This document shows, piece by piece, positions 1 through 8,604 of a stretch of 64,000 bases of DNA. The notes beneath the pieces were generated by a model, which saw only the letters and a program-made list of their open reading frames with translations, did not search any database and was not told the origin of the DNA. The DNA is from Rhodococcus triatomae BKS 15-14 (GTDB lineage Bacteria; Actinomycetota; Actinomycetes; Mycobacteriales; Mycobacteriaceae): NCBI GenBank assembly GCA_000341795.1, contig AODO01000001.1, positions 124,001 to 188,000 on the forward strand. Direction: 5' to 3'. A program made the translations under genes and the position numbers. The stretch's first letter is position 1. Every line of letters starts with the position of its first letter.

Positions 1-666
1 GCTGTCCTCCCACGCCTTCTCGAGCAGCTGGGTGAACACCTCGACCGGCTGCGCACCGGAGACGGCGATCGCGCGGTTCGCAACGAAGAACGGGACACCG
101 GTGACCCCGAGTGCGCGAGCCTCCGCGAGGTCCTCGCGGACCCGGTCGGCGTGGGCGTCCGAGGCGAGGACGGCCGCGGCGGCATCACGGTCGAAGCCGG
201 CGGACGCGGCGATCTCGACCAGTTCGGCATGGTCGTCGACGACCCGGCCCTCTTCGAAGTGGGCCCGGAACAGAGCGGCCAGCATCTCGGGGCCGCGGTC
301 ACCGGCGAAGTGCACGAGCCGGTGCGCGTCGAAGGTGTTGGCTGCGATGACGGTGTCGAAGTCGAGGGTCAGCCCGTCGGCCGCGGCGGTCGCGGCGACG
401 TGCGCGAACATCTGCCGTACCTGGTCGGCGGGCATCCCCTTCATCTCCACCAGTGCGTCCACCTCGGGCTTGCGCAGGCCCGCCGGTGTGTCCGGGGACA
501 GCTGGTAGGAGCGCCACACGACCTCGACGCGGTCGCGATGCGGGAACCGCTCGAGTGCGGTGTCGAAGCGGCGCTTACCGATGTGGCACCACGGGCAGGC
601 GATGTCGGACCACACCTCCATGACGAGCGCGGCGGTGGCGGACTTCTCGGGAGATTCGATGCTCAC
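1..666 (-). CDS. DsbA/FrnE-family thiol oxidoreductase (3' end cut by window)
   Basis: Thioredoxin-fold oxidoreductase of the FrnE branch of the DsbA family, expected to act on disulfides in the cytoplasm because no signal peptide is seen. The redox motif CPWC lies at about residues 24-27, and the later part contains GVTGVPFFV, the cis-proline loop typical of the fold. The GTG start at 666 overlaps the stop of the upstream carboxylase gene by four bases (GTGA), so the two are probably translationally coupled. An ATG at 621 is an alternative start but would lie just ahead of the active site. The C-terminus runs off the left edge after about 222 residues. Confidence 0.85.
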   Translation of the reverse strand, partial: MSIESPEKSATAALVMEVWSDIACPWCHIGKRRFDTALERFPHRDRVEVVWRSYQLSPDTPAGLRKPEVDALVEMKGMPADQVRQMFAHVAATAAADGLTLDFDTVIAANTFDAHRLVHFAGDRGPEMLAALFRAHFEEGRVVDDHAELVEIAASAGFDRDAAAAVLASDAHADRVREDLAEARALGVTGVPFFVANRAIAVSGAQPVEVFTQLLEKAWEDS

Positions 667-3600
667 GAATGGTTGAAACGTCCACCACCGCCGGATTGTT
701 CCTGTCCGGGTCGGCGCCGGCCGGACATCGCCCGCCCCAACTGCCGGATCCAGGCCCTCGACCGCGCCGGGTCGATCACGTCGTCGACCTCGAACGTCGT
801 CCCGGCGTGCAGCGCCTTGCCGTGCTCGTAGGCCGTCGACAGCAAGGTCGCGAACAGGGCGTCCCGCTCGGCCGGGTCGTCGATCGCGTCGAGTTCCTTC
901 CGGAACCCCAGCCGCACCGCGCCCTCGAGCCCCATCGGCCCGATCTCCCCCGTCGGCCACGCCACCGTGAACTCGGGCGCGTGGAAGGAGCCGCCCGCCA
1001 TCGCCATCGCGCCCAGGCCGTAGCCCTTGCGCAGGATGATCGTGCCGAACGGCACGGTGAGCCGGGCGCCCGCGACGAACAGCCTGCTGAACCGGCGCAC
1101 CGTCGCCTCCTGCTCCGAGTCCGGCCCGACCATGAATCCGGGTGTGTCGCAGAGGGTGAGCACCGGAATCCGGTGGGCCTCGCACAGCGTCAGGAACTCG
1201 GCGCCCTTGTCGGCCGCCTCGGCGTCGATCGCGCCGCCGAGATGCCGGCTGGAGTTGGCGAGCACCCCGTAGGCGACACCCTCGACCCGGATCAGCGCCG
1301 TCACGAGTCCGATCCCGTGGTCGGGCTGCAGCTCGAGCACCGAATCGACGTCGGCGATCGCCGTGACCGCCTCGCGGACGTCGTACGAGCGCAGCCGGTT
1401 CTCGGGGACGACGTGTCGTGCCGACCGCTCGTCGGGTGCCGTCCAATCCGTCGTGGCTCCCTGGAAGTACGACAGGTAACGCTTGGCGAGATCGACGGCG
1501 TGGCTCTCGTCGCGGGCGCGCAGGTGCACCACACCGTTGCGGGCCTGGACGTCGATCGGACCGATGTCCTCGGGCCGGAACACCCCCAGCCCGCCGCCCT
1601 CGACCATCGCCGGACCGCCCATTCCGATGTTCGCGTCGGGCGTGGCGATCAGGACGTCGCAGGCGCCGGCGAGGGCGGCGTTGCCCGCGAAGCATCGCCC
1701 CGACACGACGGCGACCGTCGGGACCACCCCGCGCAGCCCGGCCATCGCACGGAAGGTCCCCAGTTCCAGCCCTGCGGCACCGTTGGCGTCGGTGTCCCCG
1801 GGTCGCCCACCACCGCCTTCCGCGAACAGCACGAACGGAATGCGTTTGCGTGCAGCAAGTTCCAGCATCCGGTCGGTCTTGGTGTGGTTGCGCATGCCCT
1901 GCGTTCCCGCGAGGACCGTGTAGTCGTAGGACACGACGACGGCCTCCGCCGCGGCCGCACCGAACGTGTCGGCGCCGATCGTCGCCACTCCACCGATCAG
2001 TCCGTCGGCGGGAGTGTTCTCGATCAGGTCCTGCTCGGTACGCCGCGTCCGTTGCGCCGCGAGAGCGAGCGCCCCGTACTCGACGAAGCTGCCGTCGTCG
2101 ACGAGGTCGGCGACGTTCTCCCGGGCCGTCCGCCGGCCGGCCCGGTGCCGCTTGGCGACCGCGGCCGGGCGCCCCGCGTCGAGTGTCACCTCGTGCCGGG
2201 CGAGCACCTCCGCGAGATCGGGCCGGACACGGTCCGGATCGAGGGTCTCCGACGCGACGTCACACGATCCGGCGTCGGCACCGCACACGACGGCGAGCAC
2301 ATCTCCCGCCGCCACCACCTGTCCCGGCCGGACGAGCACCCGGAGCACCCGCGAGTCCTCCTCGGCGGCCAGGACGTGCTGCATCTTCATCGCTTCGAGC
2401 ACGACGACCTGCGCACCGGCCGCGACCACCTCCCCCGCCTCGGCGACCTCGACGACGGTGCCCGGCAACGCGGCGCGAACCACGTCCTCACCCTCGTCGA
2501 GTTCCGGCGTCGGCCGCGACGTGGGTGCGACGGCACCGCCGGTGACCGCGAGCAGGTCGGCGATGCGGTCGCCGAGGAAGGTCGTCGGCACCGAGCCCAA
2601 CCCGAAGTCCTTGTCCGCGAGGATCGCCAGCAGGAGGTCGACGTTCGTCGTCACGCCCGTCACCACGAAGTCACGCAGCGCCGTCTCGGTCTTGCGGATC
2701 GCGGCGGTGAAGTCGTCGGACCTGGTGTGCGCGACGACCTTCGCCAGCAGGGAGTCGTAGCGCGCGCTGGTCTCGAGTCCCGCACGGCCGAACGTGTCGA
2801 CGCGAACACCGGGGCCCGTGGGCGCGGAGAAGGCCGTGAGCCTGCCCGCGGACGGGACTGTCGTTCCGTCCGGCCCCATCGACTCCATGTTGACCCGCGC
2901 CTGGACGGCGATACCGCGGGCCCGGGCGGGGGCACCTGTGACCTCGCCCCCGCACGCGAGGACACCCGCGGGCAGGTCCAGGTCGTCCAGCGACGCACCA
3001 CGGGCGATCCCGAGACCGACGGCGACGAGGTCGGTTCCGGTGACCTCCTCGGTGACGGTGTGCTCGACCTGGATGCGCGGATTGACCTCCAGGAAGACGA
3101 ATTCCTCTCCCGTGACGAGGAATTCGACCGTCGCGAGGCCACGGTAGTCCTGGTCCGCGCACAGACGTGCCGCGGCACGGTGCAGTCCGGACCGGACCTC
3201 ACCGCTCAGGTTCTGCGCGGGCGCGACCTCGATCAGCTTCTGGTGTCTGCGCTGCACGCTGCAGTCGCGGTCCCCGAGGGCGAGCGCGACGGTTCGTCCG
3301 TCCGTGTTCGGTGCGGCGACCACCTGCACCTCGATGTGACGGGCACCCTCGCACAGCGCCTCCGCGAAGAGATCCGGGTTGCCGAATCCCAGTTCGGCCT
3401 CCGCGGCAGCGGCCCGATAGGCACCCTCGACGTCGTCGGCACTGCGGACGGCGCGCATTCCGCGACCGCCGCCGCCCGCCACCGCCTTGATCATCACGCC
3501 CGCCGGGTGTTCGGACAGGAACGCGTGGACGCCGTCGACGTCGATCCCGCCGCCGGTCGCGGCGAGCACCGGCACGCCCGAGGCGATCGCCGCGGCCCGG

Positions 3601-3965
3601 GCCGCGGCCTTGTCACCGAAGGTGTCGAGCAGTTCGGAGTCCGGCCCGACGAAGATCAGACCGGCCGAGGCGCACTCGCGCGCGAATTCGGCGTTCTCGC
3701 TGAGGAATCCGTATCCCGGGTGGATCAGCGTCGCTCCGGTCGCGGCGGCGGCCGCGAGGAGCGCCTCCCCGTTCAGGTAGGCGGTCGGTCCGGACCCGGA
3801 CAGTGCCAGCGCGGTGGTGGCCGCGGCGACGTGCGGGGTGTCGGCGTCGTCCTCAGCGTACACCGCGACGGTGTCGAGGCCGAGCTCGGTCGCGGTCCGG
3901 ATGATCCGCAGCGCGATCTCGCCGCGGTTCGCGACCAGCACCGTTGTCGTGGACAGTTCGGGCAT
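663..3965 (-). CDS. Single-chain acyl-CoA carboxylase (biotin carboxylase, BCCP and carboxyltransferase fused)
   Basis: Biotin-dependent carboxylase of 1100 residues with all activities in one chain. Residues 1-450 are biotin carboxylase (VANRGEIALR at the N-terminus, ATP-grasp loop GGGGRGM near 164, EVNPRIQVEH near 293). A biotinyl domain at about 495-565 carries EAMKM with the biotinylated lysine at 527. The rest is a crotonase-fold carboxyltransferase. Most actinobacterial acyl-CoA carboxylases use separate alpha and beta chains; this order matches the single-chain long-chain acyl-CoA carboxylases known from mycobacteria. The start lies two bases after the acyl-CoA synthetase stop, so that enzyme may supply its substrate. 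The acyl chain used cannot be read from sequence. Confidence 0.9.
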   Translation of the reverse strand: MPELSTTTVLVANRGEIALRIIRTATELGLDTVAVYAEDDADTPHVAAATTALALSGSGPTAYLNGEALLAAAAATGATLIHPGYGFLSENAEFARECASAGLIFVGPDSELLDTFGDKAAARAAAIASGVPVLAATGGGIDVDGVHAFLSEHPAGVMIKAVAGGGGRGMRAVRSADDVEGAYRAAAAEAELGFGNPDLFAEALCEGARHIEVQVVAAPNTDGRTVALALGDRDCSVQRRHQKLIEVAPAQNLSGEVRSGLHRAAARLCADQDYRGLATVEFLVTGEEFVFLEVNPRIQVEHTVTEEVTGTDLVAVGLGIARGASLDDLDLPAGVLACGGEVTGAPARARGIAVQARVNMESMGPDGTTVPSAGRLTAFSAPTGPGVRVDTFGRAGLETSARYDSLLAKVVAHTRSDDFTAAIRKTETALRDFVVTGVTTNVDLLLAILADKDFGLGSVPTTFLGDRIADLLAVTGGAVAPTSRPTPELDEGEDVVRAALPGTVVEVAEAGEVVAAGAQVVVLEAMKMQHVLAAEEDSRVLRVLVRPGQVVAAGDVLAVVCGADAGSCDVASETLDPDRVRPDLAEVLARHEVTLDAGRPAAVAKRHRAGRRTARENVADLVDDGSFVEYGALALAAQRTRRTEQDLIENTPADGLIGGVATIGADTFGAAAAEAVVVSYDYTVLAGTQGMRNHTKTDRMLELAARKRIPFVLFAEGGGGRPGDTDANGAAGLELGTFRAMAGLRGVVPTVAVVSGRCFAGNAALAGACDVLIATPDANIGMGGPAMVEGGGLGVFRPEDIGPIDVQARNGVVHLRARDESHAVDLAKRYLSYFQGATTDWTAPDERSARHVVPENRLRSYDVREAVTAIADVDSVLELQPDHGIGLVTALIRVEGVAYGVLANSSRHLGGAIDAEAADKGAEFLTLCEAHRIPVLTLCDTPGFMVGPDSEQEATVRRFSRLFVAGARLTVPFGTIILRKGYGLGAMAMAGGSFHAPEFTVAWPTGEIGPMGLEGAVRLGFRKELDAIDDPAERDALFATLLSTAYEHGKALHAGTTFEVDDVIDPARSRAWIRQLGRAMSGRRRPGQEQSGGGGRFNHS

Positions 3966-3967
3966 CG

Positions 3968-5653
3968 TCAGCGCTCCTCGGCCATCGCGAACAGGTCGCC
4001 CTTGCGGACCTTGCCCGTCGCGGTCATCGGCAGTACGTCCAGGATCTCGATCTGCGGGACCTTGTAGCCCGCCATGTTCTCGCGCGCCCAGCCGACCAGC
4101 TCGCCCGCATCTGCGGCGGTCCCGTCGACGAGCTGGACGAAGGCGAACGCCACCTGCCCGCGGTCCGGGTCGGGCTTCGGAACCACGGCTGCCTTCTCGA
4201 TCGCCGGATGCAGCATCAACAGCGCCTCGACCTCGGAGGGAAACACGCTCATGCCGTTGGTCTTGATCATCTCCTTGTTGCGCGCCAGGTAGTGCAACGC
4301 GCCACGCTCGCTGAACTTGCCCAGGTCACCCGTCTGGAGCCACCCGTCCCGCAGCGCCTCCGCGGTGGCGGCCGGGTTGCCGTGGTAGCCCGTCATGACC
4401 GACGGACTGCGCACGATGATCTGGCCCTGCTCGCCCACCGGAACCGGGTTTCCGTCCGGATCGACGATCAGGATGTCCGTGCCCGGCACGGGAACTCCGC
4501 AGAAGACCGGGTCCCCGCTCAGGTCGTGGTCGCCGTCCTGGAAGCCGAGTGTGATCGTGTCCGCCGTGTGCGTCTCGGTCATGCCGTAGCTGCCCTCACG
4601 CAGGGTTCCGCCCGTCGCGGCCCGCCATCGGGCGCGGATGTCGGAATCCAGTTTCAGCACGAACGACACGGCCATCGGAGTGTCCAGGCTGGTCAGGTCG
4701 TGATCGGCGAAGTCGGGGCGGTCCATCAGTTCGATGTAGTTGTCCACGGTGGCCACCATCGAGGTGACGCGGCGGCGCTCGACGGCGCGCAGCGCTACGC
4801 CTGCATCCCATCGGGACAGAAGCACGACGGTTCCGCCGTTGACGAGCGGCACGAGGATGCCGAAGTCCTCACCCGCGATCCAGAACACGGGCAGGAAGAC
4901 CAGCGCCGTCGACGGGTTCTCGCCGACTCGGCGTCCGGTGGCGGCCGTCGCGGTGACCGCGGTGTAGACCATGTGCCGCTGGGTGTGCTCACACCCCTTG
5001 GGCATCCCGGTGGTGCCACCCGTGTAGTTCAGCGCGGCCAACACGTCCGGATCTGTCGTGATCGGCTCGGCTCGGTCACTGTCCACGATCGACCGCCAGT
5101 CCGTCCGAGCCGGATCGGAGGGTTCGAACGGCTCGTCGCCGGTCGGCGACGTCAGCATGTCGCCCAGGTCCGTCACCGCCACGAGCCGGACGGGAGTGCG
5201 CTCGCGCACCGCCTCGACCAGTGGCGCGAGCGCCGGCTGAGTCAGCACCACGGTGACACCGGCGTCGGAGAGCTCGTGCGCCAGTTCGTGTTCGCGAAGC
5301 ATCGGATTGACCGGCACGTGAACACCGCCGGCCTTCAGGATGCCGAGCATCGCGATGTGGAACTGGGGACAGTTGCCCAGGTGGACCCCGACGCGGTCGC
5401 CGAGACCCACACCGTTGTCGGAGAGCCAGCCCGCGAACCTGTCGGAGAGCTCGTCGTACTCGGCGTAGGTGATCTCGCGGCCGTAGAAGTCGATCGCGAC
5501 CGTGTCGGGTCGCTCGACCGCCCAGTGCCGCAGGTGATCCACGAGACCTGCTGTCGCAATGGGATATTCGACTTCACGCGGGACGTCCGTGGGCCAGTTC
5601 TCCTGCTGCAACCTCCGCAGCTCGGCCAGTGCGGTGTCGAACGATGCCGCCAT
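3968..5653 (-). CDS. AMP-dependent acyl-CoA synthetase/ligase
   Basis: Class I adenylate-forming enzyme of 561 residues that activates a carboxylic acid as acyl-AMP and then acyl-CoA. The P-loop-like motif YTGGTTGMPKG is at about 210-220, YGMTETH follows in the middle, and the C-terminal catalytic lysine lies in TATGKVRKGDL. The substrate is not identifiable. It is second in a leftward operon: 39 bases after the TetR gene and two bases before the single-chain carboxylase. GGAGG just ahead of the ATG supports the start. Joint function with the carboxylase in catabolism of a fatty or aromatic acid is an inference from position. Confidence 0.9.
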   Translation of the reverse strand: MAASFDTALAELRRLQQENWPTDVPREVEYPIATAGLVDHLRHWAVERPDTVAIDFYGREITYAEYDELSDRFAGWLSDNGVGLGDRVGVHLGNCPQFHIAMLGILKAGGVHVPVNPMLREHELAHELSDAGVTVVLTQPALAPLVEAVRERTPVRLVAVTDLGDMLTSPTGDEPFEPSDPARTDWRSIVDSDRAEPITTDPDVLAALNYTGGTTGMPKGCEHTQRHMVYTAVTATAATGRRVGENPSTALVFLPVFWIAGEDFGILVPLVNGGTVVLLSRWDAGVALRAVERRRVTSMVATVDNYIELMDRPDFADHDLTSLDTPMAVSFVLKLDSDIRARWRAATGGTLREGSYGMTETHTADTITLGFQDGDHDLSGDPVFCGVPVPGTDILIVDPDGNPVPVGEQGQIIVRSPSVMTGYHGNPAATAEALRDGWLQTGDLGKFSERGALHYLARNKEMIKTNGMSVFPSEVEALLMLHPAIEKAAVVPKPDPDRGQVAFAFVQLVDGTAADAGELVGWARENMAGYKVPQIEILDVLPMTATGKVRKGDLFAMAEER

Positions 5654-5692
5654 TGGTCCTCCACTCTTGTCTGTCGCTGCCGAATCCGGGGA

Positions 5693-6319
5693 TCAGGCGA
5701 AACCGATGAGTCGCTCGGACATCACGATCATGTCCGAGATGTACTGCGCCCTGTCGTCGTCCGAACCGGATTCGAGTCGGGCGGCGCCGACGAGCTGCGC
5801 GTCGGCGAGGGTCTGTGCCACGGTCCGCGGCGGCGCACAGGGCGTCGCCTCGCCGCTGTCCGCGATCCGCTCGATGAACCGCGTGTAGCGCCCGACGAGG
5901 CGGTCCCGGACGGACGCCCACAGCTCGCCGATCGCCGGGTCGAGGCGGGCCCGGTGGTCGACGAGACCGACGATCGCGCCGTACCGGAAGTAGGCACCGA
6001 TCACCGCCTCCGTCGTCGCGCGCAGGACCGCTCGCACGTCGTCGACGACAGGCCCCTCGAGATGCTGGGCGTCGAGGAGTTGCTGGCAGACCTGCTCCGC
6101 GACCGCCGCGAAGATCTCCTCCCGCGAGGAGAAGTAGGCGTAGAAGGTGGCACGAGAGACCCCGGCTCGCGCGGTGACCGCCTGGGCTGTCGTGGCCTCG
6201 TAGCCGAACTCGCCGAAGCAGGATGCCGCCGCGGCGAGCAGTTCGCGGCGGCGCAGACCGTCGGACGCGCGTCGCGCCGACCTCGCCTGCTCCTGCTGGT
6301 CGCTTGTGGTCACGGTCAC
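5693..6319 (-). CDS. TetR-family transcriptional regulator of the acyl-CoA operon
   Basis: TetR repressor with the N-terminal helix-turn-helix (RRELLAAAASCFGEFGYEAT, then AGVSRATFYAYFSSREEI) and a helical ligand domain. The open frame extends upstream to 6379, but those codons would run through a perfect palindrome at 6328-6349. I therefore prefer GTG at 6319 (208 residues); a second GTG at 6313 is possible. It is the first gene of a leftward operon with acyl-CoA synthetase, carboxylase and DsbA-like genes, so it most likely represses itself and that operon through the adjacent palindrome, with an acyl-CoA or acid as inducer (inference). Confidence 0.85.
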   Translation of the reverse strand: MTVTTSDQQEQARSARRASDGLRRRELLAAAASCFGEFGYEATTAQAVTARAGVSRATFYAYFSSREEIFAAVAEQVCQQLLDAQHLEGPVVDDVRAVLRATTEAVIGAYFRYGAIVGLVDHRARLDPAIGELWASVRDRLVGRYTRFIERIADSGEATPCAPPRTVAQTLADAQLVGAARLESGSDDDRAQYISDMIVMSERLIGFA

Positions 6320-6327
6320 ATCATGTA

Positions 6328-6349
6328 TTGACGTTGACGTCAACGTCAA
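6328..6349. promoter_or_regulatory. Perfect 22-bp palindrome, probable TetR operator
   Basis: The left arm TTGACGTTGAC is followed directly by its exact reverse complement with no spacer. It lies eight bases upstream of the preferred GTG of the TetR gene and downstream of the OsmC stop, the usual place for an autoregulatory operator. The arms also contain nested TTGAC and GACGTC units. Regulator identity is inferred from position. Confidence 0.75.
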
Positions 6350-6404
6350 GAGTGTGCCTCGAAGAGAGGGGCGCCGCACCCGTGCCGACGCCCCTCGTCC
6401 GGGC

Positions 6405-6839
6405 TCAGGCGAGCGCTGCGTCCAGCGTGATCTCCACTCCGGTCAGCGCCTTGCTCACCGGGCAGGATTCCTTCGCGGCCTGCGCGGCCCGTGCGAATCC
6501 GTCCTCGTCGAGCCCCTCGACCTCGCCGCGCACCGTGAGCGCGATCCCGGTCAACTTGAAGCCGACGGTGTCCGGTCCCAGACCCACGACGGCCGTCACC
6601 TCCAGGCTCTGCGGGACGCCACCTGCCTCGGCGATCAGGGCGGACAGCTGCATTGCGTAGCAGGACGAGTGCGCCGCGGCGATCAGTTCCTCGGGGCTCG
6701 TCGCGCCGTTCGCGTCGTCCGCCGCCCGGGTGGGGAACGACACGTCGAACGTCGCGAGTCCGGAGCTGGTGAGTTCGGACTGGCCGCCGCCGTCCTGCAA
6801 CGTTCCGTTCCAGGCGGTGCGAGCTGTGCGAGTGGGCAT
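6405..6839 (-). CDS. OsmC-family peroxiredoxin
   Basis: OsmC/Ohr-fold thiol peroxidase of 144 residues that reduces organic or inorganic peroxides. Both conserved cysteines are visible, in AAHSSCYAMQLS and KESCPVSKAL, as in OsmC proper. Start at ATG 6839, giving MPTRTARTAWNG, a typical OsmC opening. It lies 79 bases after an MFS transporter gene on the same strand and may be co-transcribed with it. Confidence 0.92.
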   Translation of the reverse strand: MPTRTARTAWNGTLQDGGGQSELTSSGLATFDVSFPTRAADDANGATSPEELIAAAHSSCYAMQLSALIAEAGGVPQSLEVTAVVGLGPDTVGFKLTGIALTVRGEVEGLDEDGFARAAQAAKESCPVSKALTGVEITLDAALA

Positions 6840-6918
6840 GAACCAACCTTTCTGTGATGCCGACCGTGCGGCCGGCAACGGACTTCCACTTCGGTCTTCT
6901 CCCGAACGGCACGAACCG

Positions 6919-8559
6919 TCACGGGCTCGGAACGACGCCCTCGGACGTCTCGTCCTCGGCCTGGTACCGGGCGAGCAGGGTGCGCTCCTCGTCGCGCTTC
7001 GGGAACGCGAAGAACACGAGAACCGCCCCGATGAGCACGATTCCGATGGCCGCGGCGTACGCGCGGTCGTCGCCGTCCAGGAACGCCGTCCGGGCCGCGC
7101 CGATGATCTGCTGCGCATACTGCGGATATCGTTCGGCGATGTTCACCGCCCCGGCGAACGACTTCTCCAACGCCGACTGTGTCTCCTCACCGACCTGCGC
7201 CGCCTGGGGTGTGTCCTGGATGGTCTTCGTGAACGACGCCGTGTAGCCGGCCGTGAGCAGCGCACCGAGGATCGACTGCACGACGGCACCACCGAGGTCG
7301 CGCTGCAGATCGGCGGTGCCCGACGCCATGCCCGCCCTCGACACCGGAACGGATCCGGTCAGCGAGTGCGAGGCCGGCGTGCCCGCAAGCCCGACGCCCG
7401 CACCGAGGCACATGAACGCGAGCGCGATCATCCAGTAGTCGGCGTTCTCGTCCCAGAGCACGAACGCCACGACGAGTCCAACGAGGATCGCCACGTAGCC
7501 GCACAGCAGTGTGAACCGTGCACCCCTGGCCTCCACCAGCTTCGCAGAATGCGGCGCGACCAGGACCATGACGACGGCGGCGGGCAGCGCCGCGGATCCG
7601 GCCTGGAGAGTGTCGTAGGCCAGCACGTTCTGCAGATACTGCTGGCTGACGTACATCACACCCATCAGGGTTCCGAACACGACGATGCCGGCGACCGCAG
7701 CGACCCAGAAGATCCGCCGCGCCGCGACGTGCAGGTCGTACAACGGATTGCGGGCGCGCAGCTGCCGCAGCACGAACACAGCTCCGGCGACGACCGCGAC
7801 CCCGAGCGCGACAACGGCGATCGTCTTCATTCCGTCCACCGGCAGGAAGTTGATCCCGAGGACCATCGCGCCGACGAACACGACCGACACCATGCCGCCG
7901 AAATGGTCGACCGGGTCCGCCGACTCGTTGACGTGGCTCGGCACGAGCCACAGCGTCATACCGAGGGCGATCGCCGCCAGCGGAATCGTCACCAGGAACA
8001 CCGATCCCCAGGAGAACCACTCCAGCAGCGCGCCCGCGACGAGCGGCCCCAGCGCGGACAGGCCGCCGCCGATCGACGACCACATCGCGATCGCCCTGGT
8101 CCGGCCCGCGCCCGCCCACAGCGCGGTGATCAGCGCGAGCGTCGTCGGGTAGGCCATACCGGCCGACAGCCCGCCGATCACCCGGGCCAGGAACAGGACG
8201 TACTCGTTGGGGGCGAAACCGGCGAGCAGCGAGGCGGGCACCGACAGAGTCATGCCGAGCACCAGCATCGACTTGCGCCCGTAGCGGTCGCCGACCGCAC
8301 CGAGGTACAGCACGGAGGCGGCCAGACCGAGGGAGAACCCGACCGCGATGAGGTTCAGCGAGGTCTGACTGGCGTCGAATGCCTTCCCGATGTCGGGGAG
8401 GGCGACGTTCGCCACCGCCAGGTTCAGGTTCGCGACAGCCGCGACCAGGATCAACGCCGCCAACACCCACGGCGCCCGAGTGGGGCGCTCCGACACCGGA
8501 GAGGTCACCGTACCAGTGGACACCACCGAGCGGCGCCCCGCCACCGGCCACTCCGACAA
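6919..8559 (-). CDS. MFS drug exporter, DHA2-like (14-helix type)
   Basis: Major facilitator membrane protein of 546 residues with many hydrophobic segments, consistent with the 14-helix drug:proton antiporter class. The N-terminal half holds the loop 2-3 signature GDRYGRKSMLVLG, and the protein ends in a short charged tail. The substrate is unknown. It precedes the OsmC gene on the same strand. No dedicated regulator is adjacent; the PucR gene to its right is also leftward, 45 bases upstream. Confidence 0.88.
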   Translation of the reverse strand: MSEWPVAGRRSVVSTGTVTSPVSERPTRAPWVLAALILVAAVANLNLAVANVALPDIGKAFDASQTSLNLIAVGFSLGLAASVLYLGAVGDRYGRKSMLVLGMTLSVPASLLAGFAPNEYVLFLARVIGGLSAGMAYPTTLALITALWAGAGRTRAIAMWSSIGGGLSALGPLVAGALLEWFSWGSVFLVTIPLAAIALGMTLWLVPSHVNESADPVDHFGGMVSVVFVGAMVLGINFLPVDGMKTIAVVALGVAVVAGAVFVLRQLRARNPLYDLHVAARRIFWVAAVAGIVVFGTLMGVMYVSQQYLQNVLAYDTLQAGSAALPAAVVMVLVAPHSAKLVEARGARFTLLCGYVAILVGLVVAFVLWDENADYWMIALAFMCLGAGVGLAGTPASHSLTGSVPVSRAGMASGTADLQRDLGGAVVQSILGALLTAGYTASFTKTIQDTPQAAQVGEETQSALEKSFAGAVNIAERYPQYAQQIIGAARTAFLDGDDRAYAAAIGIVLIGAVLVFFAFPKRDEERTLLARYQAEDETSEGVVPSP

Positions 8560-8604
8560 TCGCCGAAATGTCGTCTGCGGAGTCCACTGCAGCGATGCAG
8601 ACGG

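Noticed and set aside
669-4067. 1132-codon open frame on the plus strand
   Set aside because: It is the mirror of the carboxylase gene caused by high-GC codon bias; it has no recognisable domain, while the minus strand has a complete carboxylase.
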